From NCBI GenBank assembly GCA_037444575.1, contig JBBIME010000003.1, forward strand, positions 186,001 through 250,000: a DNA stretch of 64,000 nucleotides, read 5' to 3'. A model generated the notes under the pieces. That model was not told the origin of the DNA, searched no databases, and saw only the letters and a list, made by a program, of their open reading frames with translations. How positions within the stretch are numbered: position 1 is the first letter of the stretch; every line of letters begins with the position of its first letter. Made by a program: the position numbers and the translations under genes. Of the stretch, positions 58,930-64,000 are shown one piece after another. The stretch comes from Bacteriovorax sp037444575. GTDB lineage: Bacteria > Bdellovibrionota > Bacteriovoracia > Bacteriovoracales > Bacteriovoracaceae.

Positions 58930-61419
58930 TTAGATTTTTTTTCGGTCTTTGTACTCTTTAGTTTTTAGCATAGTTTCACCAAGCCCATATTTTTCAAGGA
59001 CGCCGAGTTTTTTCATTAACTCTGATGAGGTAGCGCTTGATTCATTTCTTATGAGATTGGCATAAGTAGAAATTTTTTCTTTTAATTCATCTTTTCGTTC
59101 ATAGAGAGCTTCAAATCTAAATTCAGAAAGACCTAACTTCATCCAATCTGGAATAAGCTTAGCTGCTGATTGCGAAGTGGCATTAAACATAGTGTTTCTG
59201 CATTCCTGATCAGCTTTAATTTGATGAAAATTTCCAAACTGATCTTTTAGTTCTACGCGATGATGCTCGCAAGGCTTTCCACAATCGCGAAAGCTTGATC
59301 CTTTACTTAAAAAAGCTGCAAACACACAGTGTTCCATATGAAATGAAGGCATATATTGATGGACTGTCACTTCAATGTTTCCAGAGTTCATCTTCTTTAA
59401 AAGGTCATTTAATTGATTGGTATTTAAATCATAGGAAGCGCAAACAGATTTTAAATTTTTAGAAAGAAAATAGTGGGCCGTTAAAGTATTGGTAACGTTA
59501 AGGCTAAAGTCCCCTCGAAGCTCAAAAGAACTATCTTTAAAGTACTGAACAGCTCCTAAGTTTCGACAAAGAATAACATCTGGATTGGCACGTTCAATAA
59601 TTTTGAAATTATAATATTCATTTGGCTTTAGAATTCTCGTAGTGGCGATACCAACTTTAATTCCTGCTTCTTTTAAAAGATTTACTGAAGGTGCGTAGTC
59701 TTTCCCGTATTCATAATCGAGATAAACAATACCTAAGATATCTTTTACATCATTGGCAAAAGTCAAAAAATCTTTAACCTGATCAAACTCCCTTAGAAGT
59801 ATGTTGAAACGTTTTGGAGAAATGAGTTCAGATCGCTTCTGGTTCAATAATTGTGAAACACTATTAAGTTGAGGTATATCTCTTTCTACCCTGGCCTTCA
59901 TCAATTCTTCAGTAAATATTCTTCTAAGGTTTTTAAGTTCCTTTTGATGAATATAAAAACCAGATCCCTCTAGCTCTATCTCTTTTAAAATAAAACAAGT
60001 AGAACCGAGCGCCCCAAGCTCTGCTTTTAAATCAACTAGGGAAGTTGGTTGATTTAATGCTTTTTCAAGCAAGCTTTCACTTTTCACAGTAATCTGATGA
60101 GCTCCATCAGAAACAATAAGATGAAGAGGTTCCCCTATATTTCCGGAAGCTTTAATAGTGAGTGGAATTCTCTTTTTTAAATTCTTATCTGTAAAAGATT
60201 GTGAAAGAGACTTTTCGACAGCAGCATCATGGTTAAAATAAACTTTAAATCCTGCTTTGATTTTTTTTAAATCAAAATCCCGAGCAAAGAAAAGTTCACT
60301 ATCATTACCTTGAATTTTTACATCATAAAGCATTCCACCAATTTCAATTTGTTTCCCATTGAGTGAACTTGCTAAAAGAATCCCATCGCCTTTTTTTAAT
60401 TTCGAGTATTTTGATTTAATTTTTATTGATTTGGGTAAGACTTGCACAACTGTACCAATCTCTACTCCCCTATGTGCTCCAAAAGTCCCATCGACCAGGT
60501 TTTGATGGTCAACACCATGAAGCCATCCTGGAAAAAAACCGCGAGAGTAAGTAAGTCCCATTTCTCTTTTAGCATCTTCTATTTTTAATTCATTGAAAGG
60601 CTTTCCACTTAACTCTGAATCAATTGCGTTTCTATAATTTCTAGCTGCTGAGGCCACATACTCCGGAGTTTTAAGTCGGCCTTCAACTTTAAAACTGTCT
60701 ATTTTTAAAGTTAACAGCTCAGGAATCTGGGCAATTCCACATAGATCTTTTGGAGATACTAGATACTTTTTATCGCCAAGTTCTCTTTTCTTTCCATCAA
60801 CAATAAGGTCGTATTCAAAGCGACAACTTTGAGCACATTGTCCTCTATTGGCCGATCGCCCACCGATACTTTCAGAAGTAAAACACTGACCTGAATAAGC
60901 GACACAAAGAGCGCCATGAACAAAAACTTCAAGCTCGCGATCTGTCTTTTCCTTGATCAACTTCATTTCAGGAATACTTACTTCTCTTCCTAAAACAAAT
61001 CGCTTAATGGCCAAATCATCTAAAAGCGACATGGCCTCGTGATTGGTAACAGTCATTTGAGTTGAACCATGAATGACTTGTTTGGGAGACATTAAACGAA
61101 TAAGGCGAGCAAGACCAACGTCTTGGACGATAATGGCATCAGGAGCAAGAGGAAGAATCTGAGTAAGTAAATCGACAACTTCAGAAAGCTCCTCTTCGAA
61201 GATAACAACGTTAAAAGCGAGATTCACTTTCACGCCATAAAGGTGACAGGTTTCAATCATCTCTTTAAGCTGAGAAATGGAGAAATCGGCAGTTCGCCCT
61301 CGTGCATTGAATTCGGGAACACCAACATAAATAGCGTCTGCTCCGTTATGAATAGCGGCCAGGCACATATTTATATCTCCAACAGGAAGGAGAAGTTCAC
61401 TTTTTTGATTCTTTGTCAT
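58930..61419 (-). CDS. U32-family protein, RlhA-like (rRNA hydroxylation)
   Basis: 829 residues, longer than E. coli RlhA (about 650). The U32 core (about 5-320) includes GADAIYVGVPEFNARGR and VFVHGALCVAYSGQCF, followed by GRSANRGQCAQSC, giving conserved cysteines near 172, 179, 195 and 199. A DUF3656-like part follows. A second U32-like C-terminal part (~530-790) has FRDCGKPCEHHRVEL and further cysteines. RlhA-type proteins hydroxylate 23S rRNA cytidine with an iron-sulfur cluster. Which RNA is modified here is not certain. Divergent from lemA. Confidence 0.83.
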   Translation of the reverse strand: MTKNQKSELLLPVGDINMCLAAIHNGADAIYVGVPEFNARGRTADFSISQLKEMIETCHLYGVKVNLAFNVVIFEEELSEVVDLLTQILPLAPDAIIVQDVGLARLIRLMSPKQVIHGSTQMTVTNHEAMSLLDDLAIKRFVLGREVSIPEMKLIKEKTDRELEVFVHGALCVAYSGQCFTSESIGGRSANRGQCAQSCRFEYDLIVDGKKRELGDKKYLVSPKDLCGIAQIPELLTLKIDSFKVEGRLKTPEYVASAARNYRNAIDSELSGKPFNELKIEDAKREMGLTYSRGFFPGWLHGVDHQNLVDGTFGAHRGVEIGTVVQVLPKSIKIKSKYSKLKKGDGILLASSLNGKQIEIGGMLYDVKIQGNDSELFFARDFDLKKIKAGFKVYFNHDAAVEKSLSQSFTDKNLKKRIPLTIKASGNIGEPLHLIVSDGAHQITVKSESLLEKALNQPTSLVDLKAELGALGSTCFILKEIELEGSGFYIHQKELKNLRRIFTEELMKARVERDIPQLNSVSQLLNQKRSELISPKRFNILLREFDQVKDFLTFANDVKDILGIVYLDYEYGKDYAPSVNLLKEAGIKVGIATTRILKPNEYYNFKIIERANPDVILCRNLGAVQYFKDSSFELRGDFSLNVTNTLTAHYFLSKNLKSVCASYDLNTNQLNDLLKKMNSGNIEVTVHQYMPSFHMEHCVFAAFLSKGSSFRDCGKPCEHHRVELKDQFGNFHQIKADQECRNTMFNATSQSAAKLIPDWMKLGLSEFRFEALYERKDELKEKISTYANLIRNESSATSSELMKKLGVLEKYGLGETMLKTKEYKDRKKI

Positions 61420-61455
61420 AAGCTTTATTATAATTTATATCTCTAGGAGAAGTTA

Positions 61456-62046
61456 ATGAAAAAATATGTCACACGTCTAGTATCATTATTATTTATTACC
61501 CTACTGCTTAGCTCGTGCGGGATGCAAAGTATTCCAACGGCCGCAAACCAAGTGGAAGCTAGCTGGGCCGAAGTTCAAAACCAATACAAAAGAAGATCTG
61601 ACCTTATTCCAAACTTAGTTGAAGTCGTCAAAGGCTATGCTAAACACGAAGAAGAAACACTGACTAAAGTTGTTGAGGCAAGAGCAAATGCCACAAAAGT
61701 AAATGTCAATATTGATCAATTAAACGCAGAAACGATGAAGAAATTCCAACAGGCCCAAGGTCAGCTGACTTCAGCTCTTTCTCGCCTAATGGTTACCGTT
61801 GAAAAATATCCTGATCTTAAGGCCAATGAAAATTTCCGCGACCTTCAATCTCAACTTGAAGGAACTGAAAATAGAATTACTGTTGCTCGCAATCGCTATA
61901 TTGAAGCAATAAAAGAGTTCAATAACCTCGTAACAGTTCCTCCGACTTCTTGGTACAACTCTTTGGTTCTTCACTTAACTAAGAAACCACAATTTGAAGT
62001 AGAGAATTTACAAGAAGTTCAAAACGCTCCAAAGGTTAAATTCTAA
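61456..62046 (+). CDS. lemA: LemA-family lipoprotein
   Basis: 196 residues. Lipoprotein-like signal (lipobox LSSC) followed by the LemA helical fold: ASWAEVQNQYKRRSDLIPNL and YAKHEEETLTKVVEARANAT. LemA proteins are membrane-bound helical bundles often next to TPM proteins, as here (two base pairs to the next gene). AGGAG precedes the ATG. Role in the envelope unknown. Confidence 0.92.
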   Translation: MKKYVTRLVSLLFITLLLSSCGMQSIPTAANQVEASWAEVQNQYKRRSDLIPNLVEVVKGYAKHEEETLTKVVEARANATKVNVNIDQLNAETMKKFQQAQGQLTSALSRLMVTVEKYPDLKANENFRDLQSQLEGTENRITVARNRYIEAIKEFNNLVTVPPTSWYNSLVLHLTKKPQFEVENLQEVQNAPKVKF

Positions 62047-62048
62047 TA

Positions 62049-62771
62049 GTGAAACTTTTAATTTCGCTTTTAATATTCGCGGCACTGTCTCTAGTAAATG
62101 TTTTTGCTCTAGACGTACCTACACTTACTGGTCCCGTTGTCGATCAGGCGCGCTTTTTAAGCGAAGGGGCCAACGCTGCTATTTCGACTGCGCTACAGAA
62201 TCTTAATGAACAAACAGGCGTTCAGTTTCAAGTTTTAATCATCAACAAGCTAAAAGATGAGTCACTTGAAGGCTACTCGATCAAAGTTGTCGATGAATGG
62301 AAAATTGGAAAAAAGGGAGACGATCGAGCTGCTTTATTTCTCATTGTTTCTGATGAACACAAAATGCGCATCGAAGTAGGAAGAGGTCTTGAAGGATCCA
62401 TTACAGATTTAAAATCTCGCAGAATTTTAGATGAAGTAAAGGCCCTATTTAAAAAAGGCGACAATGATAATGGTGTGGCACTTGGTCTCTCGCTTATGGC
62501 ACGCACTGCTGGGGTCGACTTAAAATTTGACAACAATGTAGTAAGACCAAGACACGCTAGAAATGTAAGTTCAGGATTAATTATCATTGTTCTTTTTGCT
62601 CTAATCCTTTTTCTTCAATACGTCTTTCCAACCAGTGGCCGAGGCGGACCATTCGGTGGTGGCTTTGGAGGTTTTGGAGGCGGCGGCGGATTCGGTGGAG
62701 GATCCTCTGGTGGTGGTTGGTCTGGCGGCGGAGGTGGATTCTCCGGCGGTGGTGCTTCAGGTGATTGGTAG
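62049..62771 (+). CDS. TPM-domain protein (YgcG-like) with Gly-rich tail
   Basis: 240 residues from a GTG at 62049. Signal peptide about 1-20, TPM domain (~25-150, with TGVQFQVLIINKL and IEVGRGLEGSITD), a membrane helix (SGLIIIVLFALILFLQYVF), then about 45 residues almost entirely glycine, serine and tryptophan. This is the standard YgcG layout, found next to LemA in many bacteria and thought to act in the cell envelope. Confidence 0.9.
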   Translation: MKLLISLLIFAALSLVNVFALDVPTLTGPVVDQARFLSEGANAAISTALQNLNEQTGVQFQVLIINKLKDESLEGYSIKVVDEWKIGKKGDDRAALFLIVSDEHKMRIEVGRGLEGSITDLKSRRILDEVKALFKKGDNDNGVALGLSLMARTAGVDLKFDNNVVRPRHARNVSSGLIIIVLFALILFLQYVFPTSGRGGPFGGGFGGFGGGGGFGGGSSGGGWSGGGGGFSGGGASGDW

Positions 62772-62796
62772 TTTTAATTTAAAAAGTGAGAAACAC

Positions 62797-63420
62797 ATGA
62801 TGATCGTTAGTAAAAAAGACAGAATGCTCATTAAAGATTTAATTACTGAAGCTGAGAAAAAAACTAAAAGTGAACTTGTCCCAATGATTGTTCATCATAG
62901 TGATATTTATCCAGCGGCCCATTTTCGTGCGGCCATTATTGTTTCATTTATTTTTTCTCTAATCCTTTATTTTTCTCCTCTAACTATTATTAATCCCATT
63001 TATTTTTTATGGATTCAACTTCCAGGTTTGTATGTGGGATATTTTTTAGGGCATATTCCGTTTTTTAAAAGACTATTGACCACTAAAGATGAAATGGATC
63101 GTGAGGTTGCTCAAAAGGCCTACGAAGCATTTTTTCACCATAATCTTCATGCCACAAAAGAACATAACGGAGTTCTTATTCTCATTTCTGTAATGGAAAA
63201 AAGGATCAAGATTGTAACAGACATAGGAATTAATAAAAAAGTCGATCAAAAAGTATGGGATGAAATTGTTTTAGAATTTGCCGGAAAAATAAAACACGAT
63301 CATTTTATTGATGGCCTAAGAGGTGCAATACAGGCCGCTTCCAATGTTTTGGAAAATTATTTTCCCGCTGACATTAAGGCCGAGAATGAATTAAAGAATG
63401 ATTTGATTGTAGAGGACTAG
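62797..63420 (+). CDS. TPM-domain protein with two membrane helices
   Basis: 207 residues from the ATG at 62797; the frame is open further upstream only because of the Gly-rich coding sequence of the preceding gene. The TPM fold is split around two membrane helices (about 45-90): N-terminal LITEAEKKTKSELVPMIVHH, then after the helices GVLILISVMEKRIKIVTDIG. Third gene of the LemA-TPM-TPM operon. Confidence 0.85.
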   Translation: MMIVSKKDRMLIKDLITEAEKKTKSELVPMIVHHSDIYPAAHFRAAIIVSFIFSLILYFSPLTIINPIYFLWIQLPGLYVGYFLGHIPFFKRLLTTKDEMDREVAQKAYEAFFHHNLHATKEHNGVLILISVMEKRIKIVTDIGINKKVDQKVWDEIVLEFAGKIKHDHFIDGLRGAIQAASNVLENYFPADIKAENELKNDLIVED

Positions 63421-63423
63421 ATA

Positions 63424-64000
63424 ATGAAACTGTTAATCCTTATAACTTTATCATTTCTATCGCTCTATTCAGCGTATGCGAATTCTCTTCCACAAACAAA
63501 AGAGGACTTCTGTACCCGTTTCAACGATCGCCCAGAAGATAGGGAAACAATCCAAGACTTCTCCACTGACTCTGTTAACCTTATGGGGTTTAAAAATCAT
63601 GGCGGTCTATTTAATGGAGGCACTTGCTGGTGGCATTCCCGCTTTCAACGAAATGCTTTTTATCTTTCTATCTTTAATCCCTTCGCAGTCAAACCAAATA
63701 CATTAGAGACTAAAAAAATCATTCATCAGTTACGTCTTGGAACAGAGGTCGTTATTGTCCCAGGCTTCGTCAACTTTGAAGAGTTCACTAGCGAAAACAA
63801 GGAACTCATTCAAAAAGAATTAAATGACTGGCAACTCTACGATGGAATAATTAATGGTGGCTGGATTGACGGTCTTTCTGGCAATACAAAAGTAAAACCA
63901 ACTCTTCTAAAAAAAATGATGAATGATGTTTACAATTATGTCGCGATCAAGAAAAAAGTTGCTTATGAAAAATTACAAATAAAAGGAATAATGAGTCATG
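63424..64000 (+). CDS. secreted protein, cut by the window end
   Basis: At least 192 residues, open to base 64000. Signal peptide about 1-20 (MKLLILITLSFLSLYSAYA). Near residue 75 it has NGGTCWWHSRFQRNA, a Cys-Trp-Trp-His segment that could be a catalytic or structural site; a downstream histidine or aspartate partner may lie beyond the window. It starts four bases after the TPM gene, so it is probably in the same operon. Family not recognised. Confidence 0.6.
   Translation, partial: MKLLILITLSFLSLYSAYANSLPQTKEDFCTRFNDRPEDRETIQDFSTDSVNLMGFKNHGGLFNGGTCWWHSRFQRNAFYLSIFNPFAVKPNTLETKKIIHQLRLGTEVVIVPGFVNFEEFTSENKELIQKELNDWQLYDGIINGGWIDGLSGNTKVKPTLLKKMMNDVYNYVAIKKKVAYEKLQIKGIMSH

Noticed and set aside
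62635..62796. Upstream extension of the second TPM gene
   Set aside because: It overlaps the Gly-rich tail of the preceding gene in another frame; the ATG at 62797 starts the recognisable domain.
1..64000. tRNA, rRNA, CRISPR array, complete insertion sequence or prophage
   Set aside because: No such signature was seen by eye on either strand; a tRNA or covariance-model scan would be needed to exclude small RNAs fully.

Overview
The window is AT-rich bacterial chromosome with no rRNA, tRNA, CRISPR array, phage block or full-length insertion sequence that I can see. The gene content best fits a bdellovibrio-type predator lineage (Bdellovibrionota, probably Bacteriovorax/Peredibacter-like). It has a TIGR02147/DUF4423 regulator plus a distant relative, many small secreted proteins and lipoproteins, paired methyl-accepting chemotaxis proteins with FliA-like promoters, HD-GYP-like proteins and two KimA-type transporters. 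The taxonomic call is inference, not a direct reading.

Region 1 (about 1-12.4 kb) is an accessory cluster of small secreted proteins: two secreted metallopeptidases with HExxH motifs, several two-cysteine exported proteins, and a lipoprotein. Some genes are visibly decaying: one by a frameshift in a run of seven A, two by single in-frame stop codons, and one reduced to a fragment. The most notable feature of the window is here. An inverted repeat, GTGTTT-N20-AAACAC with an exactly constant 20-nt spacer, occurs seven times, and half of an eighth lies at the window edge. Each copy sits about 55-105 bp upstream of a secreted-protein gene or of the TIGR02147 regulator gene itself (11510-12307). 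This looks like an undescribed operator/regulon, plausibly controlled by that regulator.

Region 2 (12.4-33.8 kb) is housekeeping. It holds nrdB-nrdA (class Ia ribonucleotide reductase) with a near-consensus NrdR box, a MITE-like repeat, a divergent pair of KimA-type potassium transporters, a chemotaxis receptor, the lysine operon lysC-dapB-dapA-dapD divergent from asd, and a YiiX-type lipoprotein. It also holds ribB, a split PuuD-like membrane protein plus cytochrome c pair, an XRE-cupin regulator, a bacteriohemerythrin, a dual-receiver protein and a tyrosine recombinase.

Region 3 (33.8-49.2 kb) contains exported proteins of unknown function, MnmD, a tandem pair of 447-residue degenerate-receiver/HD-GYP-like proteins followed by a FabK-like flavoprotein, and a second TIGR02147-like regulator divergent from a secreted protein. 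HtpX, a cyclic-nucleotide-gated K+ channel, a KamA-type aminomutase, a DedA protein and a large exported protein follow.

Region 4 (49.3-64 kb) contains a second chemotaxis receptor with a clear FliA-type promoter, PlsC, a DTW tRNA-modification enzyme, a transporter, RluE, and a RodZ-like protein behind a leader peptide and attenuator-like hairpin. A TAXI-type solute receptor, a CDGSH iron-sulfur protein, a long U32 (RlhA-like) protein and a LemA-TPM-TPM operon complete it. A secreted protein cut by the window end closes the window.
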